DNA of 64,000 nucleotides from the NCBI GenBank assembly GCA_026182355.1, contig JAPFBL010000226.1, positions 730,001-794,000 on the forward strand, in the 5' to 3' direction. Under the pieces are notes generated by a model. It was not told where the DNA came from. It did not search any database and was given only the letters and a program-made list of their open reading frames with translations. Below, piece after piece: positions 46,691-57,242 of this stretch. Numbering within the stretch: the stretch's first letter is position 1; the number at the start of each line of letters is the position of its first letter. The translations under genes were made by a program, and so were the position numbers. The DNA is from Hermatobates lingyangjiaoensis (taxonomy: Eukaryota > Arthropoda > Insecta > Hemiptera > Hermatobatidae).

Positions 46691-46775
46691 TCATCAATAC
46701 GTGAAATAATCAATGATCAAACCACATTCAGTCTTGTTTTTCCATTTCATATTGTGGTTTGATCATTGATATATA
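46691..46775. repeat. Family A arms without ribozyme
   Basis: ACGTGAAATAATCAATGATC and CATATTGTGGTTTGATCATT face each other with only TCAGTCTTG left from the core. Confidence 0.7.
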
Positions 46776-46810
46776 TATAGTTTGCTTCTCAACGCGAGTA
46801 CTTCGCACTT

Positions 46811-46844
46811 CTTCCCGATGACGACGGATGTCGAAATATCGAAG
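46811..46844 (+). ncRNA. Hammerhead ribozyme, family B
   Basis: CTTC/GAAG helix I, CCGATGA, GAC/GTC helix II, GAAA, ATAT, C17. Practically identical to the copy at 10525 including flanks, and likewise enclosed by (TA)n. Confidence 0.65.
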
Positions 46845-46887
46845 TGAGTTCTGTTGTGTCTTTCTGTGTTCTTTTCTCTGTGTTAAA

Positions 46888-46921
<34 letters not shown>

Positions 46922-46923
<2 letters not shown>

Positions 46924-47224
46924 CAGATTCAATAATATATCGACCGTTTGATAGAATAGGTGTGTTCTCTAATCGGGGTTCGGTCAATTTTCCAGGATAA
47001 AAAATCAGTCTAGTCGAAGGTTTTGTCCGGCTAACATTGTTGTTCCTTTAAATAATGTAAATTTCATTTTCTTAGTTAAAAAAATTCTTACTTCTGCCTA
47101 TGAAAAAGGTTTTAATAAAACCGAAACGTTGGCAACGAGAGTTTGTTTTTTTCCTGGAAATTGACCGAACCCGATTAGGAACACACCTATTCTATCAAAC
47201 GGTCGATATATTATTGAATCTGTT
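46922..47224. repeat. Family D palindrome, best copy
   Basis: Arms of about 90 bases starting AACAGATTCAATAATATATC are mirrored at the right end with few differences. The right half has TGCC, TATGAAAAA, GGTTTT/AAAACC, GAA, ACGT, TGGCA, i.e. a hammerhead layout lacking CUGANGA. Confidence 0.85.
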
Positions 47225-47267
47225 ATATATACATTTGGGTTTATAAGAAGAAATATGGGTTTTTATG

Positions 47268-47454
47268 AGCAGTCTAGTCGAAGGTTTTGTCCGGCTAACA
47301 TTGTTGTTCCTTTAAATAATGTAAATTTCATTTTCTTAGTTAAAAAATTCTTACTTCTGCCTATGAAAAAGGTTTTAAATAAAACCGAAACGTTGGCAAC
47401 GAGAGTTTGATTTTTTATCCTGGAAAATTGACCGAACCCCGATTAGAGAACACA

Positions 47455-47456
<2 letters not shown>
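47268..47456 (+). repeat. Family D right half, direct repeat
   Basis: Repeats the segment beginning CAGTCTAGTCGAAGGTTTTG from about 47005, in direct orientation 270 bases later, ending at a (TA)n tract (47457-47490). Confidence 0.85.
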
Positions 47457-47494
<38 letters not shown>

Positions 47495-47504
47495 TGTTAT
47501 ATAT

Positions 47505-47815
47505 ATAACAAGACTTCACATAAACACGTGAAATAATAATCAATGATCAAACCAGAAAGTGAAAAGGGAAAAAAGACTAAGATCTTTCAACCATAACAAG
47601 CGTTCTTCGTCAGAGTCAAAAACCCATCTGAAACACTAGATGCAGAAAACATCTGGTGACGGGTTGAGAAGAGTGGGAGGGAAGAGTGGTATTTTAAAAG
47701 GGTGAAAGTGCAGTAAAGGACAAATGTCCAGAAAGGGATGTTTGGGGAAACTAAGGAGTACAGTAAGAAATAGTAAAAAAACTCTCTGCTAGCTGTCATC
47801 CCTCTTAGAAGAGAC
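47505..47815 (-). mobile_element. PLE family A 3' UTR and pseudo-LTR
   Basis: Between the endonuclease end (about 47816) and the AACACGTGAAAT terminus lie about 175 bases of UTR and one hammerhead unit. It matches 23970-24262 closely. The outer edge meets (TA)n. Confidence 0.85.
47575..47617 (-). ncRNA. Hammerhead ribozyme, family A (3' of PLE)
   Basis: GACT/AGTC, CTGACGA, GAAA, AGATCT, T17. Helix II is reduced to about AAC/GTT. Position about 200 nt beyond the end of the PLE coding region. Confidence 0.7.
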
Positions 47816-48062
47816 TATTGCCCTCGCAACGAAAGTATCAAGTTTGAAGAAACCCTTATTAATATTTATAATATTTGATCTATTAAATTTAATTAAAAAC
47901 GATATAATAATATTTCTTAACAACATTGATTTTTCATAGGTAATAAATTTAGCTCCTGTCCAATCAATATTATGATTTTTATTATTTACATACAAGAACA
48001 AGGTACTACTTCTTTCTTGTCTACTTACGTTGTATTGGTGTTGTTTTACACTTGTCTTTAAA
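47816..48062 (-). pseudogene. PLE GIY-YIG endonuclease C-terminal part
   Basis: Reads SLKTSVKQHQYNVSRQERSS, then LFLYVNNKNHNIDWTGAKF and RNIIISFLIKFNRSNI to GFFKLDTFVARAI. It lacks the GIY and YVG strands, which are displaced into the inverted piece next door. Nearly identical to the endonuclease at 4366-4640, so the same lineage. The ESSLIK wording of other copies is ISFLIK here, another sign of decay. Confidence 0.85.
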
Positions 48063-48066
48063 GATC

Positions 48067-48160
48067 GCGTGTATTTATAAATTCCCGTGCACAAATTGCC
48101 ATAAAATTTAAATTGGTCAAACTGGTAAATCTTTAAAGACACGTGTAAAACAACAGACTC
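48067..48160 (+). pseudogene. Inverted GIY-YIG N-terminal piece of the same PLE
   Basis: On the plus strand CIYKFPCTNCHKI, a stop, then IGQTGKSLKTRVKQ. This is the start of the GIY-YIG domain in the opposite orientation to 47816-48062, meeting it head to head at CTTTAAAGA. After KTRVKQ the sequence departs from the PLE. Confidence 0.75.
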
Positions 48161-49745
48161 ATCGTAAGGTAGTGAAAAAATTAGAAGGTAACAAAAAAAA
48201 GGTAATCAGTGATGAAACTGTAACATACATAAACATAAATTTATTTAAGTAAAGCATGTATATTTAATGTGGGAAAACAATCTCTTAGGATTAAAATGCA
48301 GGTAGTAACATTATTCCCTGTTTAATTTTACGACAGGAGTAGTAATGTTAATTAGTCTAAAAACTAATGTGTGTTAGAACCTCTATATTTAGCTTCTCAT
48401 CCTGCTGAGGGTCTCTCAAAGTTGAATTACTGTTGCAATGTAAGGGAAAATTTTCTTCAGAATTTGCACATATGGAATAATTAGAGATAGACAATTCATG
48501 AGAGTTGCGTTGGAGTAGGGAAATAACTATGATGTTCAACGGAGGACCCAGAACGATGCATGGAAGACTGAGCTGGGCTGAAGCCAAACCAAGGGAAAAT
48601 AATCTCATTGCGAGCAGGGTCGTCGATAGACAATGAGTGACGTCCAAGGAGCAATTGACGTTTACTTGGAACAGGGATGCCTAACCCTTCTTTATTTGGC
48701 ACTCGATTATTATTTTTCTTTCCAGCGAGGGTCGGATTTCACGTCACACCTTTCTCAAAATCTATTAAGTAATTATTGTTCTTCCAACAGTATAATAAAC
48801 TTATTCAGTAACATCAAGGGAAACCATTACCCATGTTGCATTGAAATTTCTGATATGTTATGACCAACAATAAATTTAAAAACATATTAAAAAAATTATA
48901 TATATCGCTGTTCTAAATTAACAAGTCGTTTACCTTCACTGCTGAATAGAGATATTTTCAATCTGTACGTTTAGAAAAACCTGTTTCTTAATTTCAACAA
49001 TTACAAAAATCTTGAATGGCCTACACTCAACTTTGCAATCAGGAGAAGTTGAGAAGGAAATACAGGTTTCTTCTTGAGAAAACTCTCAGAAAGCACAGGT
49101 CCAGAAAACTCTCAACAGAGGGCACAAGTTAAGGTAGACCAAATGAAATTAACAGATATTGAAGAAATCAAAAAAATTAAAACATAAATAATATCAAATA
49201 AATAAATTAAAAAAAAATTCTCTATTTGTTTAATCGGGTTTCAGAACGGGTCTCAATTAACCAACCAAATGCTCTCTTCAACAAGAAGCCTCAAACTTAA
49301 ATATCATGAACGAATGTAACTTCTTTGATAATTTAAACTTTAAAGCAGTTTTTGAAATGATGCTCAATTAGGGTTGATATTAACATGCAGGTTACTGAAC
49401 TAACCGACTAAAGGCTCTGTGGCTAATCACACGAATTCATATTTTTTTATTCTTTTTAAATATCTTTATATTTCTTCGTCTAAACTTATTTTCCTTTTAC
49501 CTTAAATTACTCTACTCTATCTTTTTTCTTCAGTCATTAGGTTTTAAAGTGTCAGCTGCATAGTGTAACACTCTCTGTTAACAGAGTTTTTTGTTTGACA
49601 ACCTCTCAGGTGTTTGACCTAACAATCTGACTAGATATCTCCTGCTTCTAATGGTTTTCTGAAAGGAACTTGATAATGATTCATTCTCCACATCTGTTCA
49701 TATTAAACCCTCCAAAAGTAATAGCATCGCACTTATTTATGTTCC
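48161..49745. other. Gene-free stretch
   Basis: A fragment like the 1.6-kb-element terminus is at about 49008-49033 (CTTGAATGGCCTACACTCAA). Overlapping frames at 48357-48863 lack homology or splice support. Confidence 0.5.
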
Positions 49746-49754
49746 ATATATATA

Positions 49755-49948
49755 TATCAATGATCAAACCACAATAAGAAATGGGAAAACAAGACTAAGA
49801 TCTTTCAACCGTAACAAGCGGTCTTCGCTAACTGAGTTGGGTTTTTGACTCTGACGAAGACCGCTTGTTACGGTTGAAAGATCTTAGTCTTGTTTTCCCA
49901 TTTCTTATTGTGGTTTGATCATTGATTGTTATTTCACGTGTTTATGTG

Positions 49949-49960
<12 letters not shown>
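49755..49960. repeat. Family A palindrome, best-preserved arms
   Basis: ATCAATGATCAAACCACAAT and its complement bracket the unit, followed by TTATTTCACGTGTTTATGTG. The left-arm ribozyme is cut after TCTTCG (49793-49828,-) and the right-arm copy is complete. TA tracts adjoin both ends. Confidence 0.85.
49847..49889 (+). ncRNA. Hammerhead ribozyme, family A (reference copy)
   Basis: Every element intact: GACT/AGTC, CTGACGA, ACCG/CGGT, GAAA, AGATCT, T17. It equals the majority sequence of all family A copies. Confidence 0.8.
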
Positions 49961-49984
<24 letters not shown>

Positions 49985-49994
49985 TTGGGTTTTT

Positions 49995-50038
49995 GACTCT
50001 GACGAATACCGCTTTTTTCGGTTTGAAAGATCTTAGTC
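49995..50038 (+). ncRNA. Hammerhead ribozyme, family A (second, direct copy)
   Basis: GACT/AGTC, CTGACGA, ACCG/CGGT with a T-rich loop, GAAA, AGATCT, T17. Same strand as the reference copy 148 bases upstream, with a (TA)n tract between them. Confidence 0.75.
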
Positions 50039-50073
50039 TTGTTTTCCCATTTGATATTGTGGTTTGATCATAT

Positions 50074-50105
<32 letters not shown>

Positions 50106-50149
50106 TTATATATATATATTATATATTCATGTATGAGGGCAGCAAATCT

Positions 50150-50677
50150 TCATGTAGGCATATTTCATTAAAACGTACCGCAGCTTCGGCATTCACGACC
50201 TTCAAACTCAGCTGTTCTAGTCTCCTGACAATCCTACGCCTAGGGGTAGGTAACTCCAAATGAGTAGTCCAAAGGACATTAAGAAACTTCTTAAAAACAC
50301 TTTAATAACCTTAACACTTTAACACACTCTAATAACATAAACTCTTTAACACTCTATTAACATAAACACTTTAACAACAAAACAAGCATTCGGCCTAAAC
50401 ATAGATCATCATCAGGTTCAAGTAAGTTACAATACAGAAAGTAATCATATAAATATAAAATATAATGTTTACTTCTTTCTTTTAAAAAGTTTCTTTTTTT
50501 AAGATTTTTTTAAAATCTTTTTTTTTTTAAGATTTTAAAAAGTTTCTTAATATCCTTTGGACAACTCATTTGGGAGTTACCTACCCCTAGCCGTAGGATT
50601 GTCAGAAGACTAGAACAGCTGAGTTTGAACGTCGTGAATGCCGAAGCTGCGGTACGGTATAATGAAATATGCATATA

Positions 50678-50690
<13 letters not shown>
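50150..50690. repeat. Family J palindrome
   Basis: ACCGCAGCTTCGGCATTCAC at about 50177 and GGGGTAGGTAACTCC at about 50242 are mirrored at 50570-50660. The centre includes a minus-strand CTGATGA box (about 50410-50417) with GGCCGAA about 20 nt on, a hammerhead-like layout with T at position 15.1. A related arm fragment (GCAGCTTCCGCATTTACGAC) is at about 45230, just upstream of the second PLE. Confidence 0.8.
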
Positions 50691-50719
<29 letters not shown>

Positions 50720-50814
50720 ATATAGGTTGTTATAGGTTTTTATATATTTGTTATATATAGGTTGTGCTGTTGCTGTTCGTGTTCAGTCACCGCTCTACCT
50801 TCCTGCGGGACTCT

Positions 50815-50856
50815 TCGTCTCCTGATGACGACGATGATCGAAATATATAAGTGAGT
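50815..50856 (+). ncRNA. Family B hammerhead, helix I lost
   Basis: CTGATGA, GAC...ATC helix II and GAAATAT are present, but the bases after the cleavage site do not pair with those before the box. Confidence 0.45.
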
Positions 50857-50889
50857 TATTCCTGTGTCTATCTGTGTGTTATCTTCTTT

Positions 50890-51730
50890 TTAATGTGTTT
50901 ATTATTATATATATCATGCAGAAGAAAGTTATCCCTAAAGATCTAATTAATAGTAACATTCGAACTGTAATTCGAAATGTCAATCTTAAGAAGTGCTTTC
51001 TTCTGCTCTGTGTTTTATATATTGTAATTTTTAAATACACATAGTTATCCCGAATTATTATCTTCGGGCTGAAGTGTTGTATCGAGTTTTCAACAGTTTT
51101 CAACTGTTTAGTACTTCTGTATGTGTTTATATGCTTTTCAGTCCTTTACAATGGGAAAACAATTTGAAGGCAGGATTTTGATTAAAATCGCTGTAGTTTA
51201 GGCTGTAGAAATAGTAGGAATAGTCCTCCATGATGAAAAGTTTTAGAAAACTGTTCCGCAACAAAAGTAAATTAACTTTTAAAGGGTCTGTTTAAGTAAA
51301 TACAAAAGACAGTGAAGTACCGATAACAAATATCAAACTTGATCTGAGTTAATTAAACTGAGAGAAAGTTGCTTTTTTTCTTTTTTTTTTTTGCTTGTAA
51401 TTAATAAGCTTACAAAGCAATGCGACTTTCTATTAGCACTACAGGTGAGATATCAGGAAAAGTTTTTCATCCTATTTAATGAATAAATCAAAATAATTAC
51501 CTGAATCATTGATTTCATTTTAGCGAAACTCACGATTTTTAAAATTATAATTATTAGTAATACTAGTGATTATTCCACATATTCATTTCTGGTCAAGATT
51601 ATGGGCAAGAATTTGTTTTCTTTTTTTAAGGAACTTTTTTATTTTCAAAAAAAAGTGTTACCAACTATAATAAGTTGCAGGGTCACTTTGTTTATAACGA
51701 AACTCCTCCTATGGTTTTTGTGTAATTATA
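50890..51730. other. Gene-free stretch
   Basis: No supported feature. Confidence 0.5.
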
Positions 51731-51739
51731 TATACAGTA

Positions 51740-51776
51740 ATTCCTAGCTACTTCGAGGTTCGAAGTAGCTAGGAAT
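51740..51776. repeat. Perfect 17-bp hairpin after TACAGTA
   Basis: ATTCCTAGCTACTTCGA, a GGT loop, then the exact complement. The preceding CAGTA beside TA and the ATTCCT wording recall pogo/Tigger ends, so it may be a collapsed MITE. Confidence 0.75.
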
Positions 51777-52009
51777 CTTAACGCAGTAGTTTAATTGAAA
51801 TCTTCAATTAAAAATTAAAAAATATTCAACTGTAATTGCAGCCAAAAATAAAAAAAAATAGAACACGTAATGAAAAAGTACAGTAGTTAATATTAGAGAA
51901 GAAAATATACAGGATTCATCTTGTAAGATCGGGGCAGATATCAAACAACCAGTGACTAAAAATATATTCTACAGTATTAAATTAAAGGCTAATAAAAGCT
52001 ATTAAAAAA

Positions 52010-53627
52010 TCTGGAGTGGCCTACACTCTACTTTACTATAAGTAACTCAATGTCAAATTTCTTGAGTATATAAAACATAACGTATCATTTAAGCATAACA
52101 TAAATATCTAAATGGGATATAATTATTAGCATTGCATTCGTGAGGTAGTACAGATAGTGATTGAAGGACATATCAATTTATAAGCTTATTTTTGTACATC
52201 ACAAATAATTTATTATTTGCAAATAATTTCATTAGTATAACTACAGCAGTAATATCATTTTTGAAAAACCAATGTGAACATTTCTTGAAACGAAATATTA
52301 TCCTACAAGAGAACATGGCTATTGTTCAAATAGCAGTAGATTTCTTACATCCTTTACTTAACATCCTTCTACATTGAATATTAATGTAAAATTTTCAAAT
52401 TTGAAACAGTTAAAATACCCTTTTTTTCTCTGAAAAACATCTTAAACAGCGAAGAAAATGTTGTTTTAAGGTGATTTGTTAATTAAAGATGTACGATAAT
52501 TACAGTTATTAATCTCTAAACGATAGATTTTATTTTGAATTATCTTTTACATTTTTGGTTTTTAACAGAATTATTATACTGGGAATTTTATGGCTTCTTA
52601 GTATTTAATAAGATCATTTTCCTTCCCTTTTCAAATAACATATATACGATTTTTTTTTTAATGAGTGTTATCATTTACCTGCACAAATTATTCCTCTTAC
52701 ATCTCTTATAAGTCAATAATATATTTTCATTTTTCCTTAGAAACATCAATTTTTTTCAGTGGATTCGCTCAAAAAATTTCTAAGTCAATGTAAACAATGT
52801 AAAAAAATACAAAAAATTCGACAAGTATAGCAGGTGATCTCTTAGTTAGGATAAACAAAGAGTTTTTATATCGTTATTGCTCTTTCCCGTAATTGAAACT
52901 TCATGATTTTTTTTTTATGAATTGCTAATTTTTTGTTCCATTTTGGTCAAATTTTCATATTTTTTAACGAGCCGTTTAGCGTCAAAAAAACATTTTCTGA
53001 AAACACAAATCGTACTCTAATGCCCCTTTAGCGAATGTAATTTTAGAAAAATATCTCAACTCATTGTCCATATAATGTTCTATTTATAGGCATAGGTTCA
53101 TTCTTGTCCGTCAAACAGTATGGCTTGTATCGCTCTCACAAGGTTTGAGATTGATTTATAAGTCAAAATTTGTACATTTTATTGAAAAAAAAATATTTCC
53201 TGTTGATATAAAATTTTGAATAGATTTTTCGTTTGTTCCATTTGTAACCTCAAAGGAAATGTCAAAATCTCAAAACTCTAAGGTTATCAGTTTAGGAGAA
53301 ATAAATGTTTTAAAAAAAACGGTTTTTGGCAAAAAAAGTGACTTTCCCATCATGCATAATTCTTCCCAAACAATAGGGATCTTCGACTAAATGGGGCCCA
53401 TTTTTGTGTAAAATATCAACTTGATCCATCAAAGATTCTGGACCGTAGCGTGGTAACAAGCAATGCTAACACACCCCACCCACCCACCCACCCACCCACC
53501 CACACAACACAGACTCATCGTAAAAACTTCATAAAACGTCTTCTGGGACCTCAAAACATGTAATTCCGTCAAAATCTCGAGATCGAATTTTTTCACGATC
53601 ACTATACTTTACTTATAGTAAAGTAAA
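52010..53627. mobile_element. 1.6-kb non-coding element, copy 1
   Basis: Starts TCTGGAGTGGCCTACACTCT and ends near TTACTTATAGTAAAGTAAAA. A 16-bp inverted repeat (ACTTTACTATAAGTAA) lies 20 bases inside the left end and at the right end. The right end can also fold on itself (TACTTTAC...GTAAAGTA). Copy 2 starts 2461 bases later. No transposase; the small frames inside are not preserved as coding. Contains a CCCA microsatellite at about 53479-53508. Class unknown: no CTRR end for a Helitron and no clear target duplication. Confidence 0.8.
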
Positions 53628-53920
53628 AATATTCAATAAAGACTAAAAATTAATGAAAAATATTAAAGCATAATCAATTGTAACAAGAGAATAATAACAA
53701 TATGAAAAAATAGAAGTTGAAATTAATAAAAGAAATAACCAAAGATGTTTCCTTTGATCTGATTGGCTAATTCATATCGCCCAACTTCCAACTGTACAAT
53801 ACATTATGGGTATAATTCTCTCTCTCTTTCTCTCTTATAATCGGTAAAGACGTAATTATTTTTTATAAATTATTTCGTATTTTTTTCTTTTTGTTTTTCA
53901 TTTTTATTTACAACACAGTA

Positions 53921-54052
53921 CAGTATTCAGTAAGGTCAGGATTCTCTCTCTGTTGGAACTTGTTTGAACTTTAGAGGCTTTTATAAAGGCGCGTCCATTA
54001 TTCGCGGATTTTCGCGGGTGTCTTCGGTCCCCATTATCCGCGTAAAGTACTG
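53921..54052. mobile_element. pogo/Tigger-like MITE
   Basis: CAGTATTCAG at the left and AGTACTG at the right, each beside TA (the usual target duplication of this superfamily). Near the right end CGCGGATTTTCGCGGGTGTC and CGGTCCCCATTATCCGCG resemble Tigger-type termini. At 132 bases it carries no coding capacity. Confidence 0.55.
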
Positions 54053-54470
54053 TATTCTGAAACCACAGAAACCAGGTTAATTGGTAATGCATGTTTCATT
54101 TATATCTGTATTATACGGTTGCCTTTCTTAATGGCGTTATGTACCAAATTTTTTTTCGTTTAGCAACTAACATATTTTGCATTATTTTTGATCATTTTAA
54201 CAGAGTGTACTATCGGTGTTTACGATACTAATGAACTGAACCAGTATTGTTAATTATATATTGAATAACTCTGTATAAATGATTTTTTAAAACATGCCTA
54301 CATCCAAGTCTGCGTAAAAGTTAAAAGCGATACGTTATAATACTTTGATACAAATCCTTTACAAAAAATCTAAAAACACATAGCCGATTATAAATTGAAT
54401 TTTGAACAACTTCATTTAAAACATTCTTTCTCTTTGAAATCATCTAAGGCGTCGATATCTTAAAAAAAAA

Positions 54471-56091
54471 TCTGGAGTGGCCTACACTCTACTTTACTAT
54501 AAGTAACTTAATGTCAAATTTCTTGAGTATATAAAACATAACGCTCATTTAAGCATAACGTAAACATCAAAATGGGATATAATTATTAGCCTGTCATTCC
54601 TGAGGTAGTACAGATAGTGATTGAATGACATATCAATTTATAAGCTTATTTTTGTACATCACAAATAATTTATTATTTGCAAATAATTTCATTAGTATAA
54701 CTACAGCAGTAATAACATTTTTGAAAAACCAAAGTGAACATTTCTTGAAACGAAATAGTATCCTACAAGAGAACATGGCTATTGTTCAAATAGCCAGTAG
54801 ATTTCTTACATTGTTTACTTGACATCCTTCTACATTGAATATTAATGTAAAATTTTCAAATTTGAAACAGTAAAATACCATTTTTTTTCACTGAAAAACA
54901 TCTTAAACAGCGAAGAAAATGTTGTTTTAATGTGATTTGTTAATTAAAGATGTACGATAATTACAGTTATTAATCTCTAAACGAAAGATTTCAATTTGGA
55001 ATTATCTTTTACATCTTTGGTTTTTAACAGAATTATTATACTGGGAATTTTATGGCTTCTTAGTATTTAATAAGATCATTTTCCTTCCCCTTTGTCAAAT
55101 AACATATATACGAATTTTTTTTTAATGAGTGTTATCATTTACCTGCACAAATTATTCCTCTTAATCTTTATAAGTCAATAATATATTTTCATTTTTCCAT
55201 TAGAAACATCAATTTTATCTCAGTGGATTCGCTCAAAAAATTTCTAAGTCAATGTAAACAATGTAAAAAAATACAAAAAATTCGACAAGTATAGCAGGTG
55301 ATCTCTTAGTCTAGAATAAACAAACAGTTTTTATATCGTTATTGCTCTTTACCGTATTTGAAACTTCATGAATTTTTTTTTTGTGAATTGCTAATTTTTT
55401 GTTCCATTTTGGTCAAATTTTCATTTTTTTTTAACGAGCCGTTTAGCGTCAAAAAAATCATTTTCTGAAAACACAAATCATACTGTAACGCCCCTTTAGC
55501 GAAAGTAATTTCAAAAAAAAATATCTCAACTCATTTGCCATATAATGTTCTTTTTTAGGCAGAGTTTCATTTTGATCCGTCAAAAGTATGGCTTGTATCG
55601 CTCTCACAAGGTTTGAGATTGAATTATAAGTCAAAATTTTTACATTTTATTGAAAAAAAAAAAATTTCCTGTTGTCTTAAAATTCTGAATATTTTTTTCG
55701 TTTGTTGCATTTGTAACTTCAAAGATAATGTCAAAATTTCAAAACTCTAGGGTTATCAGTTTAGGAGAAATAAATGTTTTAAAAAAAACGGTTTTTGGGA
55801 AAAAAAGTGACTTTCCCATCATGCATAATTCTTCCCAAACAATAGGGATCTTCGTCTAAATAGGGCCCATTTTTGTGTCAAATATCAACTTGCTCCATCA
55901 AAGATTCTGGACCGTAGCGTGGGTAACAAGCAATGCTAACAACCACCCACCCACCCCCCACCACACACACACAGAATCATCGTAAAAACGTCATAAAAAC
56001 GACTTCTGGTACCTCAAAACATGTAATTCCGTCAAAATCTCGAGATCGAATTTTTTCACGATCACTATACTTTACTTATAGTAAAGTAAAA
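54471..56091. mobile_element. 1.6-kb non-coding element, copy 2
   Basis: Collinear with copy 1 over its full length, with scattered substitutions and small indels (roughly one difference per 15-20 bases by eye). It has the same ends and the same inner inverted repeat. Flanking bases differ from copy 1, so this is two insertions rather than a tandem duplication. Confidence 0.85.
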
Positions 56092-57242
56092 AGTAAAAGT
56101 ATAAAATTAGCGTTTGCTTTTTGTTTTAAATTTTAATATTCACCCGTCAGAGATGCAGAGTGTTCCTATGGAGCATATAGTAATATTAATTAAAAAATAC
56201 CGAGTATAAATAATAATAATCGAACAAATAATGTTTTAATTCGTCTACACATCACTCCATTGATGAGATATTATTAACTGTAAGTTAATTATAGTAACCG
56301 TTAAATATTATTCCTTTGAAAATATCTCTTAGCATGAATTATATTCATTTTTATTTGATAGGATAATTAGTTTATTGAATTAAACCATCCCAGTAGTTTG
56401 TATTGAATATTGCAGATAGTCTACAATATAGAAATGAATAAACAGGTATACCAGTATTTCAAACAAAGAAACCTGTCAAAGTAATAATTATTAAGAATTC
56501 GTTTATTGTTAAACACTATTAATACTCTGACTAGTTCTCGTTATTAATTAATGGCTATTAATTAATAATATTCATGCTTATAGTTTCTAATGAAGCTAAT
56601 AGAATTTATGTGTCGAATTGATGCATTATGTCCTGAAGGAAAGTTATGTGAAGATATGGAAATCTCTCCTGATACATGCTTCATATTTGATGTTTTTTAT
56701 GCTTCAATGTCAACCTTGATACAACGGTAGTAAACAGAAGGTCTGGGGTCAATCGACTACGATTTCCTGAACCTTTTGATACTCAATCTTCATTTCAGGG
56801 TATACAGCTTCTGTGACTCACATTTATTTTTGAAAAACATATTAACATTGATTTGAACTGATTTTTATTAGTCGAATTGTCTTAATAAAAGACTGAAATA
56901 TATCAAAATATTGGTTTTTTTTAGATTGTTTAGCACAGTTGTTACATTAATATTAACTCTAGCAACTTAATCATATTTTTGCGACCCACTTGCAACATAT
57001 CTGTTATGTTACCCACTTGTAGAAGTAGACCAAATACTGGTCTAGGAGTTATGTGCCAGTAACACATAACAGCACACGTAGTTCGGCTATAATACTGTTA
57101 CGAACGACGTTAGTAAAAAACCTTTACAGATTGCAGATGTAAATATTGTATATAGTTCCCTTGAAAAGAACGTAAAACGATCAGCTTTGAGTCTATAATA
57201 TTGTCAGGTCTAGTTAACAATACCTTCTATAGTAAACTTAGC
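56092..57242. other. Gene-free AT-rich stretch
   Basis: Nothing recognisable. Confidence 0.5.

Noticed and set aside
48357..48863. Overlapping frames in a GC-balanced patch
   Set aside because: Three frames on two strands are open at once, no splice boundaries agree, and none shows a known domain.
49755..49960. Family A palindromes as classic MITEs (DNA transposons)
   Set aside because: Terminal symmetry alone would fit, but there is no consistent target duplication, a hammerhead sits in each arm, and the unit forms the 3' end of a PLE at 47505-48062.
52010..53627. Helitron assignment for the 1.6-kb element
   Set aside because: It starts with TC and has a hairpin near one end, but no CTRR terminus is visible and no Rep/helicase relic is present.
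52192..54822. Matching small frames at 52192-52377 and 54625-54822
   Set aside because: They correspond because both lie at the same place in the two copies of the 1.6-kb element; frames differ in length and show no coding constraint.
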